Source of the DNA: Cypionkella sp049896245
GTDB taxonomy: Bacteria > Pseudomonadota > Alphaproteobacteria > Rhodobacterales > Rhodobacteraceae
Length of the DNA: 64,000 nt
Direction: 5' to 3'
Assembly (NCBI RefSeq): GCF_049896245.1
Contig: NZ_JAFCTX010000008.1
Coordinates: 1-64,000, forward strand
Numbering within the stretch: position 1 is the stretch's first letter; the number at the start of each line of letters is the position of its first letter. The notes below the pieces were generated by a model that searched no databases, was not told the origin of the DNA, and worked only from the letters and a program-made list of their open reading frames with translations. Both the position numbers and the translations under genes were made by a program. This document shows, in pieces, positions 1-11,388 of this stretch.

Positions 1-2
1 GG

Positions 3-98
3 CATGGAGCGCCGTTCGACCCCAATGTCCCCGAAACCGACGAACTCAAACTCGCAGTCCTCAAGCTCGCGAAGAAGTGGAAGCCGACAAAAAAGTAG
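3..98 (+). CDS. C-terminal end of an unidentified protein (partial)
   Basis: The third frame is open from the window edge to a TAG at 96-98 and gives 31 residues ending in a lysine-rich tail (KLAKKWKPTKK). The start lies outside the window. The composition looks like a genuine C-terminus, but I do not recognise the family. Its position just upstream of capsule-export genes suggests that it belongs to the same polysaccharide locus, but this is context only. The other frames here are less protein-like. Confidence 0.4.
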   Translation, partial: HGAPFDPNVPETDELKLAVLKLAKKWKPTKK

Positions 99-408
99 GC
101 AGGTTCACCGGACGCTTACGGCGAAACGACGCCTTGCCCGCAAAAATCCCGTCCCCCTCCGCGCTCTGTCAGCTTTCGTGTCAGCCTGCATCACATCCCC
201 ATGCGCGCCCACTATTTCCCCGCATCGCCACAGCCCACCTTGCGCCATTGTCCATGAATGCGACATAATGATGCCTCAAACCCGGATTAGACCCGAGATA
301 GGCTCTTGTGGACCAACAAGAACCAAGCGTTAACATTTGTTCGGTAAGGCTGGGGTCACTGGCCGATACCGATTGAACAGGCAGGAGGCAGACCCGTCAC
401 GGGCAGCC
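99..408. other. Intergenic region before kpsT
   Basis: About 310 bp separate the partial upstream gene from the kpsT-like gene. Small open frames exist but show no protein-like composition. A short hairpin (CTTGT/ACAAG) lies near 305-320. I see no convincing sigma-70 promoter with correct spacing. A purine-rich AGGAGG-like stretch at about 381-386 sits too far (about 22 nt) from the preferred ATG at 409 to be an ideal ribosome binding site. Confidence 0.4.
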
Positions 409-1062
409 ATGATTGCGTTTGAGAATGTCAGTAAGTCCTTCTGGACAGGTAAGTCGCGCAAGGTGATCCTTGACCGCGCCTCTTTCAGCGTTGAGGTCGG
501 CAATTCTCTGGGCATTCTCGCTAAAAACGGCACCGGCAAAACCACAATCATCAACATGATGGCGGGCCTTGAGAAACCCGATGAGGGCAAAGTCATCCGC
601 ACCTCACGGATCTCTTTCCCGCTCGGTTTCATGGGCGGCATCCTCTCGAAACACACCGCGACTGAGAACGCCCGCTACATCGCGCGGCTTTACGGGCTTG
701 ACCCGGATTATGTCGAAAGCTTCTGCCGCTGGCTGTCAAACATCGACGAATATTTTGACCAGCCGATTGGCAAGTATTCATCGGGCATGCGTTCGCGGTT
801 TTCCTTCGCTTTGATGCTGGCGCTGGAGTTTGACATCTACCTGATCGACGAAGGCATGCCATCTTCGACCGATGTTGAATTCAACCGCAAAGCGGGTCAG
901 GTGCTGCGCCAGCGCTTGAAAAACGCCACCGTGGTGGTGGTGTCGCACCAGCCTTCGACGCTGGAGAAATTCTGCCGCTCGGCCGCGGTGTTGCGCAATG
1001 GTCAGTTGTATATGTTTGAAACTTTAGAAGAGGCGAAGCGGCTTTATGACTACCAAACTTAG
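409..1062 (+). CDS. kpsT: Capsule polysaccharide export ABC transporter ATPase (KpsT/CtrD-like)
   Basis: 217 aa, the usual size for KpsT-type ATPases that power export of capsular polysaccharide across the inner membrane with a KpsM permease. The protein begins MIAFENVSKSFW. The P-loop is at residues 38-45 (AKNGTGKT), the signature motif at 123-127 (YSSGM, typical for this subfamily) and Walker B with the catalytic Glu at 144-148 (YLIDE). The first P-loop glycine is replaced by Ala, which is unusual. The frame stays open upstream to 337, but homologous sequence starts at the ATG at 409. The next gene, a KpsE-like partner, starts inside the last 17 bp, so the two are translationally coupled. 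No KpsM permease is visible in the window; it may lie to the left. Confidence 0.85.
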   Translation: MIAFENVSKSFWTGKSRKVILDRASFSVEVGNSLGILAKNGTGKTTIINMMAGLEKPDEGKVIRTSRISFPLGFMGGILSKHTATENARYIARLYGLDPDYVESFCRWLSNIDEYFDQPIGKYSSGMRSRFSFALMLALEFDIYLIDEGMPSSTDVEFNRKAGQVLRQRLKNATVVVVSHQPSTLEKFCRSAAVLRNGQLYMFETLEEAKRLYDYQT

Positions 1063-2752
1063 TGTTCAGCGCTTCCGCACCCGTCGTCCCGATCCGGTTG
1101 AGGCCCCCGCGCCACTGCCGCTGACCACGGCTGCCGCCAAAACCCCGCCACCCGCCACACCAACGCCTGCCGCCAAATCCGCAGCCCCGGCGCAACCCCG
1201 CGTCGGCGACCGCGCCTTCTTTCCTACGGATGAGGAAGATGGCTTTGCCGGCATGACCTTCCCCACCGCCGATAAACCTGGCACCAAATCTGCTCCCGAA
1301 GACATCGACACCATCCGGCAGGAAGGCCTGACGGGTCGGCAGTTGCGCATGGCCCGCCGCTTGGCCCAAAAGCACGGCCTGCCCGCCACCTCAGATTTTG
1401 ACGCCGTGTGGCTCTTGCGCAATGCAGGCATTGATCCGTTTCAAGCCAATTCAGTGCTGGAACTGGTGTCGTCCAGCGACGGCCCGCCGACGCCGCCCAC
1501 AGGCTCTCGCGCGCTGACCCTGACCCCCGGCGGCGATGGCATCCAGCTGCCACAAACCATCAAACCGATCCAGCTGCCCTCGACCGAAGAACAGATGGAG
1601 CGGGCGCATTTCGCCGAAGTTGGCAAAATCCAGCGCGATATCGTCGCCCGCCGTCGCAAGAAATCCTTGCTGCTGGCGGCGCGCTTGTTCGTGTTTGTCG
1701 GCCTGCCCACCATCCTTGCGGCGATCTATTATTACTCCATCGCCACGCCGCTGTATTCCAGCCGTACTGAATTTGTCATCCAGCAGAACGATGCCGCACC
1801 TTCGGGCCTCAGCTCGATGCTGAAAGGCTCGGCGATGGCCACCTCGCAGGATTCGATCACCGTACAGGGCTATCTGCAAAGCCAGGATGCGATGGAACGC
1901 CTTGACCATGACCTTGGCTTTCGTGCGCATTTCTCGGCCCCGAATATGGACCCGCTGCAACGCCTTGCCCCAGATGCCACGCAGGGGGCGGCGTATAAGC
2001 TTTACCATAAATTCGTGAAAATCTCTTACGACCCCACCGAAGGCGTGGTGAAGATGGAGGTGATTGCCGCCGATCCGCAAACAGCGGTCAAATTCTCGCA
2101 GGCCCTGCTCGGCTATGCCGAAGAACGCGTTGACATGATGACCGCGCGGGTGCGCGACGATCAGATGCAGGGCGCGCGCGAAAGCTATGATGATGCCGAG
2201 ATCAAGCTGACGGAAGCCAATGAGCGGGTGGTCAGCTTGCAAGAAAAGACCAAGGTTCTGTCATCCGAGGTCGAAATCAGCCTGATTTCAGCTCAGATTG
2301 GTCAGTTGGAAACCCAACTTACCACCGAACGGCTGTCGCTGGCGCAAATGGAATCCAATGCCAGCCCCAACCAAGCGCGGATGGAGCCTGTGAAGCGCCG
2401 CATCACCACTTTGAACGATCAGATCGCGCAACTGCGTGCCAAGCTGACCGAGAATGATGCAAGCGGCCAATCTTTGGCCCGCGTGCAGTCCGAATTGCTG
2501 GTAGCCCAAGCCGAGGTTACAACCCGGCAGTTGATGCTGGCGCAATCGCTGCAAGCCACCGAACTCGCCCGCAATGAGGCCAATCGGCAGACCCGCTATC
2601 TTTCCGTCTCGGTCAACCCAGTCGCCGCCGATGAGGCCGCCTATCCGCGTGCCTTCGAGTCGACTTTGGTGGTGATGCTGATCCTGATCGGGATTTATCT
2701 GATGATCACCATGACCATCGCGATCCTGTATGAGCAGGTGACTTCGGGATGA
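1046..2752 (+). CDS. kpsE: Capsule polysaccharide export inner-membrane protein (KpsE/Wzz-like)
   Basis: 568 aa. The first ~190 residues are Pro/Ala-rich and cytoplasmic, and include a small helical segment (around TGRQLRMARRLAQKHGLP). A first membrane segment near residues 210-230 (LLLAARLFVFVGLPTILAAI) is followed by a periplasmic part rich in heptad-like Gln/Glu/Leu (coiled coil) and a second membrane segment near the C-terminus (STLVVMLILIGIYLMITMTI). This two-TM/coiled-coil plan is that of KpsE/CtrB/Wzz proteins that link the ABC exporter to the outer-membrane channel. The protein is longer than E. coli KpsE because of the N-terminal extension. The gene overlaps kpsT by 17 bp and kdsA by 4 bp, so it is part of an operon. 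Confidence 0.8.
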   Translation: MTTKLSVQRFRTRRPDPVEAPAPLPLTTAAAKTPPPATPTPAAKSAAPAQPRVGDRAFFPTDEEDGFAGMTFPTADKPGTKSAPEDIDTIRQEGLTGRQLRMARRLAQKHGLPATSDFDAVWLLRNAGIDPFQANSVLELVSSSDGPPTPPTGSRALTLTPGGDGIQLPQTIKPIQLPSTEEQMERAHFAEVGKIQRDIVARRRKKSLLLAARLFVFVGLPTILAAIYYYSIATPLYSSRTEFVIQQNDAAPSGLSSMLKGSAMATSQDSITVQGYLQSQDAMERLDHDLGFRAHFSAPNMDPLQRLAPDATQGAAYKLYHKFVKISYDPTEGVVKMEVIAADPQTAVKFSQALLGYAEERVDMMTARVRDDQMQGARESYDDAEIKLTEANERVVSLQEKTKVLSSEVEISLISAQIGQLETQLTTERLSLAQMESNASPNQARMEPVKRRITTLNDQIAQLRAKLTENDASGQSLARVQSELLVAQAEVTTRQLMLAQSLQATELARNEANRQTRYLSVSVNPVAADEAAYPRAFESTLVVMLILIGIYLMITMTIAILYEQVTSG

Positions 2753-3594
2753 TGCCTAATGCAATGAAACAGGTCGTCATAGGCGGTCTTCGTGTCGGCA
2801 ATGATCAACCCCTGCTGGTGATCGCAGGCCCCTGTCAGCTGGAAAGTCTGGACCACGCCCAGATGATTGCAGGGGTGATGCGCGATGCTTGTGCTGCTGT
2901 CGGCGCGCAATTTGTCTTCAAGGCCAGCTATGACAAAGCCAACCGCACTTCGCTGGCGGGCCGGCGTGGCATGGGGATGGCCGCAGGGCTGAAGGTGCTG
3001 GAAGCCGTGCGCGCCTCGGGCATCCCGGTGCTGACCGACATTCACGATATCGCACAGGCGCGCGAGGCGGCGAAGGTGGTTGATGTCATTCAAATCCCGG
3101 CCTTTCTGTGCCGCCAAACCGATCTCTTGCTGGCCGCAGGCGAAACCGGGGCGGTGGTGAACATCAAAAAGGGTCAGTTTCTGGCACCATGGGATATGGC
3201 CAATGTCGCTGAAAAAGTCGCCTCGACCGGGAACGAGCGCATCCTGCTGACCGAGCGCGGTGCGAGTTTCGGCTACAACACGCTTGTCACCGACATGCGC
3301 AGCCTGCCGATCATGGCGCGCACCGGCTATCCGGTGATCATGGATGCCACCCATTCGGTGCAGCAACCCGGTGGCCTTGGCGGATCAAGCGGCGGCCAAC
3401 GCGAATTTGCGCCCGTGATGGCCCGCGCGGCGGTATCGTTGGGCATCGCCGGGGTGTTTATTGAAACGCACGAGGCCCCGGATACCGCACCTTCCGACGG
3501 CCCCAACATGATCCCATTGGATAAGATGACGGCCTTGGTTGCCAGCCTGATGGCGTTTGACCGCTTGGCCAAGGCCGATCCGCTGCACGTTTGA
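2749..3594 (+). CDS. kdsA: 3-deoxy-D-manno-octulosonate 8-phosphate synthase
   Basis: 281 aa. It condenses arabinose 5-phosphate and phosphoenolpyruvate to Kdo-8-phosphate, the precursor of the Kdo used in lipid A-core and as an anchor of group 2 type capsules. Visible motifs are IAGPCQLES (Cys29), FKASYDKANRTS, DVIQIPAFLCRQTDLL and KKGQFLAPWDM. The Cys in the first motif places the enzyme in the metal-dependent class (Aquifex type), unlike the E. coli enzyme, which has Asn there. The start ATG overlaps the kpsE stop (ATGA), which supports co-transcription with the capsule export genes. The stop codon lies inside a 16-bp tandem duplication. Confidence 0.95.
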   Translation: MMPNAMKQVVIGGLRVGNDQPLLVIAGPCQLESLDHAQMIAGVMRDACAAVGAQFVFKASYDKANRTSLAGRRGMGMAAGLKVLEAVRASGIPVLTDIHDIAQAREAAKVVDVIQIPAFLCRQTDLLLAAGETGAVVNIKKGQFLAPWDMANVAEKVASTGNERILLTERGASFGYNTLVTDMRSLPIMARTGYPVIMDATHSVQQPGGLGGSSGGQREFAPVMARAAVSLGIAGVFIETHEAPDTAPSDGPNMIPLDKMTALVASLMAFDRLAKADPLHV

Positions 3595-3613
3595 AGTGCT
3601 GCACGTTTGAAGT
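3582..3613 (+). repeat. 16-bp tandem duplication across the kdsA stop
   Basis: The unit GCTGCACGTTTGAAGT occurs twice back to back (3582-3597 and 3598-3613), followed by a partial third GCTG. The kdsA TGA at 3592-3594 is in the first copy, so the duplication lies in the 3' untranslated part and does not alter the protein. Confidence 0.9.
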
Positions 3614-3637
3614 GCTGGATGAGGTCAGCACCGGAGC

Positions 3638-3724
3638 GGGGGCCAGCCCCCTGGCCTGTTTTTTCTTGCAGAAAATACAGGCCTACCCCCGGGATATTTG
3701 GGCACAGAGCATGACCATTTTAGA
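3638..3724 (+). repeat. GC palindrome + GGGATATTT intergenic repeat, copy 1
   Basis: It consists of a perfect GGGGGC-CA-GCCCCC palindrome (3638-3651), a 7+5 bp stem hairpin with a T/T mismatch (3653-3683) and then the motif GGGATATTT at 3691-3699, followed by CAGAG..ATGACCATTTTA. The same order (GC palindrome, GGATATTT, CAGA, ATGA) recurs near 24708-24860 and 28798-28875. I associate this pattern with intergenic repeats of Rhodobacterales. The hairpins may end the kdsA transcript, although no T-run follows. Confidence 0.6.
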
Positions 3725-3743
3725 CAGACTTTAAGGGAAAGTG

Positions 3744-3815
3744 TTAAAAATCCCTTAATTGCACCAAGTCAACTTATTGATATATAACAACATTAAATGG
3801 TCCCGAGTTGGGACC
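3744..3815 (-). repeat. 72-bp dispersed element, copy A (includes terminator-like hairpin)
   Basis: Read on the minus strand: GGTCCCAACTCGGGACC, a 40-nt spacer and TTAAGGGATTTTTAA. The same 17-bp and 15-bp boxes with an identical 40-nt spacer occur on the plus strand at 46087-46158. The spacer is also partly conserved (around ATATCAA). The hairpin 3799-3815 starts 3 bp after the stop of the flavoprotein gene and is followed by ATTTAATG on the minus strand, so it can serve as that gene's terminator. Confidence 0.75.
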
Positions 3816-3818
3816 ATC

Positions 3819-4997
3819 TCAGGCGACCTGCCCCGCCGCCCAGCCCGACGACCACGCCCATTGAAAGTTATACCCGCCAAGCCAGCCGGTCACATCCACC
3901 ACCTCGCCGATAAAAAACAACCCCGGCACGGACCGCGCCATCATCGTCCGCCCATCGAGGCCCTCCGTATCGACGCCCCCCAATGTCACCTCCGCCGTCC
4001 GATACCCCTCTGATCCGACGGGCCGCAGCCGCCAATCTTTGACCATTGCGGCAACCCGCTCCAGCTCACCTCGCCCCAACTCCGCCATGGGCGCGGTGAT
4101 CGCCAGACTGGCCTCAATATGCCGCGCCAACTTCTCGGGTAGGGTCCGCCCCAGCACCGTCCTCAGCGCCGCCCGGCCCTGCTCCCGCTTGGCCTGCCCG
4201 AGTTCCGCCACCACATCCCGCCCCGGTGCCATATCCAGCCGCAGCTCATCGCCCTCGCGCCAATAGCTGGAAACCTGCAACACCGCAGGCCCCGACAACC
4301 CGCGATGGGTGAACAACACCGCCTCATCAAACCCGGTCTTGCCGACTGAGACCCGCCCCTGCACCGCCACCCCCGCCAGCGGCACCATCCAGTCGAGTTC
4401 CTGCGCCGCAAAGGTCAGCGGCACCAAACCGGGCCGGGTTTCCACCAGCCGCAGCCCAAAACTCTCCGCCACCTGATAGCCAAACCCGCTCGCCCCCATC
4501 TTCGGGATCGACTTGCCCCCGGTCGCCACCACTACAGACGCCGCCCGCACCAGCCCGCGCGCGGTCTCAACCTCAAACCCCGTCGGGGCCTGCCGTACCG
4601 CCGTCACTCCGCACCCCAGCCACAGCGCCACCCCGGCGCGCGCCATATCGCCCAGCAGCATATCCACCACCTGCTTGGCCGAGCCATCACAGAACAGCTG
4701 CCCCAAGGTTTTCTCATGCCAAGCGATCCCCGCCGCATCCATCCGCGCGATGAAGTCCCACTGGCTGAAGCGTTTCAAAGCCGACAAAGCAAATCGCGGA
4801 TTTTTTGAGATGAACCGATCGGGTGCGATGCCGAGATTGGTGAAATTGCACCGCCCGCCGCCCGAGATCCTGATCTTCTCGCCTGCCGCCTTGGCATGAT
4901 CGACCAGCAACACCCGCCGGCCCCGCCGCCCAGCCTCAATCGCCGCGAACATCCCCGCCGCCCCAGCCCCCAAAACGATGACATCAACCTGTTCCAT
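3819..4997 (-). CDS. HI0933-type NAD(P)/FAD-dependent oxidoreductase (BaiN/YhiN family)
   Basis: 392 aa, the normal length for the family. The N-terminus has a dinucleotide-binding fold (VIVLGAGAAGMFAAIEAGRRG) and the family signature GEKIRISGGGRCNFTN. An ATGG motif (VVVATGGKSIPKMG) and a C-terminal FIGEVVDVTGWLGGYNFQWAW stretch complete the flavin site. The physiological substrate of these flavoproteins is poorly known, so only the family call is safe. The gene stands alone, converges with kdsA, and ends next to a hairpin shared with copy B of a 72-bp element. Confidence 0.9.
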   Translation of the reverse strand: MEQVDVIVLGAGAAGMFAAIEAGRRGRRVLLVDHAKAAGEKIRISGGGRCNFTNLGIAPDRFISKNPRFALSALKRFSQWDFIARMDAAGIAWHEKTLGQLFCDGSAKQVVDMLLGDMARAGVALWLGCGVTAVRQAPTGFEVETARGLVRAASVVVATGGKSIPKMGASGFGYQVAESFGLRLVETRPGLVPLTFAAQELDWMVPLAGVAVQGRVSVGKTGFDEAVLFTHRGLSGPAVLQVSSYWREGDELRLDMAPGRDVVAELGQAKREQGRAALRTVLGRTLPEKLARHIEASLAITAPMAELGRGELERVAAMVKDWRLRPVGSEGYRTAEVTLGGVDTEGLDGRTMMARSVPGLFFIGEVVDVTGWLGGYNFQWAWSSGWAAGQVA

Positions 4998-5098
4998 GCC
5001 CCCTCATACGCCGTGAGGCCCGCGCCTGACAACCACATGAAGATTTTCGCAAAACCCCCTTGCACCCCCCGGATGGCTTCGCTAAATACCGCCGCAGT

Positions 5099-5173
5099 TG
5101 GGGCGTCGCCAAGCGGTAAGGCATCGGTTTTTGGTACCGACATACGGAGGTTCGATCCCTCCCGCCCCAGCCA
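5099..5173 (+). tRNA. tRNA-Gln(TTG)
   Basis: 75 nt including an encoded CCA. The acceptor arm TGGGGCG pairs with CGCCCCA, the anticodon stem TCGGT pairs with ACCGA around the loop TTTTGGT (anticodon TTG), and the T arm GGAGG-TTCGATC-CCTCC is perfect. The discriminator base is G5170. It lies between the flavoprotein gene and a lower-GC protease gene, a common setting for tRNA-associated insertions, although I see no duplicated tRNA 3' end. Confidence 0.97.
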
Positions 5174-5226
5174 AGTTAATTTTTGAACAGGCCTAAGTGC
5201 CTTGACTGAGCCGAGAAAAAGCGAAG

Positions 5227-5835
5227 TTAGAGCACTATGCTAATTAGGTTCGGCTTAGGCCGCACTAGTTCTCGTTGGAATACCTCAAGCCCAACTATCC
5301 TCTGGGATTTTCTGACGTATTCCACGTTTGTAAACGCGCGTCGCGCCAAGTCGAGCGGCGACCACTTGGAATCAAATAGAGCGACACCGCACTGCAAAAA
5401 CGTCCCGGCGTAGTTGGCTTCCAGCTCCTCCAATGTTGGCGGCAAGTTGCACATGCCGCGGGGACCATCAAATAACTGAAAGTTTTTTGTGGTTGCGCTT
5501 CTGAGGTGGTGACCGAGTGCAACATGACCCATTTCATGGGCCAGAATGAAATTTGACAGCATGCAACCCCGTTTTGCATTCGCCATCAGCTTCTCGTCTA
5601 CAGAAAGAGTAACGCGATAGTCAAAGGCTATTACTCCAGCCTTGCGTTTGAAGTCCTCTGTCTCATCGGAGCGATATTTATTTATCTGCCAACGCCCCTC
5701 GTCGTCGCATTGATCTTCCCAGAAGTCGGTCATTCGAAAAAAGTCTGTGTCGGCGCAATATTCGCGCCGACAAGAAATCATCTCGTCGAATATAGCTACC
5801 GACCGCGCAGTAGTCAGAAATGGCCGTTTAGTCAT
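5227..5835 (-). CDS. ImmA/IrrE-like zinc metallopeptidase
   Basis: 202 aa. The sequence FILAHEMGHVALGHH carries the HExxH zinc motif at residues 100-104, and EELEANYAG (around 137-144) supplies the likely third ligand, as in ImmA/IrrE peptidases that cleave repressors. No XRE-type partner gene is adjacent. The ATG is 10 bp after the nrdJ stop, with a good GAGGGGGG ribosome site, so it is probably read from the nrdJ transcript. Its base composition is more AT-rich than that of nrdJ, and it sits between nrdJ and tRNA-Gln, which points to horizontal gain. The target is unknown. Confidence 0.75.
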   Translation of the reverse strand: MTKRPFLTTARSVAIFDEMISCRREYCADTDFFRMTDFWEDQCDDEGRWQINKYRSDETEDFKRKAGVIAFDYRVTLSVDEKLMANAKRGCMLSNFILAHEMGHVALGHHLRSATTKNFQLFDGPRGMCNLPPTLEELEANYAGTFLQCGVALFDSKWSPLDLARRAFTNVEYVRKSQRIVGLEVFQRELVRPKPNLISIVL

Positions 5836-5845
5836 ATTGCCCCCC

Positions 5846-9541
<3,696 letters not shown>

Positions 9542-9693
9542 CTGCCTGTCCCATGTTTTTGCGCGGTTTCTATTGAGCCCGCGTCGTTGTCCAATCCCGT
9601 CGCCCTGCCGATCCGTTGCTTGTCGCACCACCCTTTCAGGCTGGCGAAGGCCCCATTCGGGGGTGCAAGCACGAGGTTCGATAATCCGCTGGC

Positions 9694-9709
9694 ACACTAT
9701 ATTTGGCGG
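9694..9709. promoter_or_regulatory. Weaker second NrdR-box-like site
   Basis: ACACTATATTTGGCGG shares the first eleven bases with the stronger site at 9776 but lacks a good right half. NrdR boxes usually occur as pairs; the start-to-start distance here is 82 bp, longer than the common three-turn spacing. The call is tentative. Confidence 0.4.
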
Positions 9710-9775
9710 CTAACGTCGGCGTGTCGTCAAACTGTCGTAAATCAGGGGCCGCATCAACGAATTTTTTACACTTAT

Positions 9776-9791
9776 ACACTATATTTTGTGC
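9776..9791. promoter_or_regulatory. Putative NrdR box upstream of nrdJ
   Basis: ACACTATATTTTGTGC resembles the palindromic NrdR operator consensus (acaCwATATwTwGtgt). It is about 235 bp upstream of the nrdJ ATG. NrdR is the ATP/dATP-sensing repressor of ribonucleotide reductase genes; its gene is not in this window. The assignment rests on consensus similarity only. Confidence 0.6.
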
Positions 9792-9965
9792 TTGACCTGC
9801 GCCGCATATCTAGCCCTGCCATCACGCCGATGGAAGCCTGTTGCCGCCCTGCCCGCAAAATCGCGCTTAATGTGGCATCGTAACTGCCGCAAAAACCCAA
9901 GTATCACGGCATGCTTGCGTGGCTTGGCTCAGATGCCGTGGCAGCGCGTTGATTCCTCCACAGGC

Positions 9966-9974
9966 TGTGGATAA
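9966..9974 (-). promoter_or_regulatory. Single perfect DnaA-box sequence
   Basis: TGTGGATAA is the exact complement of the strong DnaA box TTATCCACA. It lies about 430 bp upstream of nrdJ. A single 9-mer can occur by chance, but DnaA control of nrd genes is known in E. coli. Confidence 0.35.
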
Positions 9975-9983
9975 AGCCATGCG

Positions 9984-10862
9984 CTACCTGCGGTTGATCA
10001 ACGCGATTCCCGCCGCGACAAATCCAGCGGCCATGATGAGGCCAAAAGACAACGCTTCGTCGAAAATTAAGTAGCCCAAGATAATTGCAAACAGCGGGGT
10101 CAGGAAGGAAAAGCTGGCGACGGTCGATGTTGGATAGATCGACAGCAACCACAACCAAGTGATGAACACGCCCGCTACAATCACCCCTGCCTGAAACACC
10201 AGCCAGACCCAGTGAATGGGTTCTACATCGCGGATCAGCGGGCCGAAGAATGGGGCTGCTGCCAGCAAAATTGGTGCTGAAATCAACACCATCCAGAACA
10301 GTTGCGCTTCTGGGCCGGCCTCGCGCAGCCGGGTTTTGCGCGCCAGAAATGCGGTGCCCGCCCAGCCCCAAGCGCCGACCAGAGCAAACATGTCGCCCGC
10401 AATGCTGGCGTGACCGCTTGGGCTTTTCGACACAATCGCCCAAGCGGTGCCGATGAAGGCCAAACCCAAACCGATTCCCCGCTTTGGGGTGATGCGCTCG
10501 TTCGGCAGCCAGAAATGTGCGGCAACGGCGAGCCACAGCGGCATCGAATAAAAGATCACCGAAGCGCGGCCCACCGCCGTCAGGTCCAACGCCATGAAAA
10601 GGCAAAGAAACTCGGCGGCAAACACCGTGCCGATCGCCACGCCGGGGCAAAGATCAGCCCAACGAATCCTGTCCCACAGCCCGCGATACTTCAGCCATCC
10701 ATAGACGAACACAATCGCCAGAGCCGAGCGCAACCCCGCGAAAAACACCGGCTGCAAGCCGCGATTGACCTCTTTCACCACGATCTGGTTGACCGCCAAC
10801 AGGAACGTCACCGCAATCAGCGCCGCCAGCCCTGCCCCGTCCAGCCGCTCTTTGCGCATCAT
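9984..10862 (-). CDS. DMT-superfamily (EamA) transporter
   Basis: 292 aa from the ATG at 10860-10862, chosen for the GAGGG ribosome site directly upstream; the frame continues to 10898. The protein is strongly hydrophobic, with the repeated EamA pattern (about ten membrane segments in two halves; ITPKRGIGLGLAFIGTAWAI in the first half and TSTVASFSFLTPLFAIILGY in the second). These proteins export or import metabolites; the substrate cannot be inferred. It is divergent from the fur/mur gene, with about 110 bp between the two starts. Confidence 0.85.
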   Translation of the reverse strand: MMRKERLDGAGLAALIAVTFLLAVNQIVVKEVNRGLQPVFFAGLRSALAIVFVYGWLKYRGLWDRIRWADLCPGVAIGTVFAAEFLCLFMALDLTAVGRASVIFYSMPLWLAVAAHFWLPNERITPKRGIGLGLAFIGTAWAIVSKSPSGHASIAGDMFALVGAWGWAGTAFLARKTRLREAGPEAQLFWMVLISAPILLAAAPFFGPLIRDVEPIHWVWLVFQAGVIVAGVFITWLWLLSIYPTSTVASFSFLTPLFAIILGYLIFDEALSFGLIMAAGFVAAGIALINRR

Positions 10863-10974
10863 GCCCTCACTTTCGCGCCAACCTCTGGGGACGGGCATGT
10901 AGAGTCAAGCAGTGCAAAACCGCTGGCAGCAGTCGGCGCTTTCCCTTACATGCGGAAAAGAGGGGGGCCTTGTC

Positions 10975-11385
10975 ATGACAGATTTGATCTCACGCGGGGT
11001 TGCCAAGGGCTTGCGGATGACCGATCAACGCCGGGTGGTTGCCCGCGTTGTTATGGCGGCGGAAGATCATCCGGATGTGGAAGAGCTTTATGCTCGTGCC
11101 GCTCTGGTGGACCCTAGGATTTCACTGGCGACGGTCTACCGCACGGTTAAGATTTTCGAAGAAGCAGGCCTGCTGGAGCGGCTGGAGTTTGGCGATGGCC
11201 GCGCGCGCTATGAAGATGCCGAACGTGATCACCACGACCATCTGATTGATGTGAACACCGGGCAAGTCATTGAATTTGTGGACCCCGAGATTGAAGCCCT
11301 GCAAGAGCGCATCGCCGCACGGCTGGGCTATCGGTTGATCGGGCACCGGCTGGAACTGCTGGGCGTTCCGGTCAAGAAGGGATAA
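10975..11385 (+). CDS. Fur-family metal-responsive regulator (Fur/Mur type)
   Basis: 136 aa from the ATG at 10975, preceded by a GAGGGGGG ribosome site. The winged-helix DNA-binding part includes ISLATVYRTVKIFEEAGLLER. The metal-site motif HHDH is at residues 86-89. The CxxC that binds structural zinc in E. coli Fur is replaced by Asp92...Thr95, and there is no C-terminal Cys pair, as in alphaproteobacterial Fur/Mur proteins that respond to manganese or iron. The downstream transporter gene begins 3 bp after the stop and is probably co-transcribed. Confidence 0.85.
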   Translation: MTDLISRGVAKGLRMTDQRRVVARVVMAAEDHPDVEELYARAALVDPRISLATVYRTVKIFEEAGLLERLEFGDGRARYEDAERDHHDHLIDVNTGQVIEFVDPEIEALQERIAARLGYRLIGHRLELLGVPVKKG

Positions 11386-11388
11386 GTT

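Larger units (their letters stand above)
9542..9983. other. Regulatory region between nrdJ and the DMT transporter gene
   Basis: This is about 440 bp without a credible gene. It contains the nrdJ upstream region with two NrdR-box-like sequences (9694-9709, 9776-9791) and, next to the stop of the transporter gene, a perfect DnaA-box sequence (9966-9974). A small CCACAG-G-CTGTGG palindrome overlaps the DnaA box. No cobalamin riboswitch consensus was recognised. Confidence 0.5.

Noticed and set aside
5099..5845. tRNA-Gln as integration site of a genomic island
   Set aside because: Only one foreign-looking gene is next to it, no integrase is present and no duplicated tRNA 3' end was found in the window.
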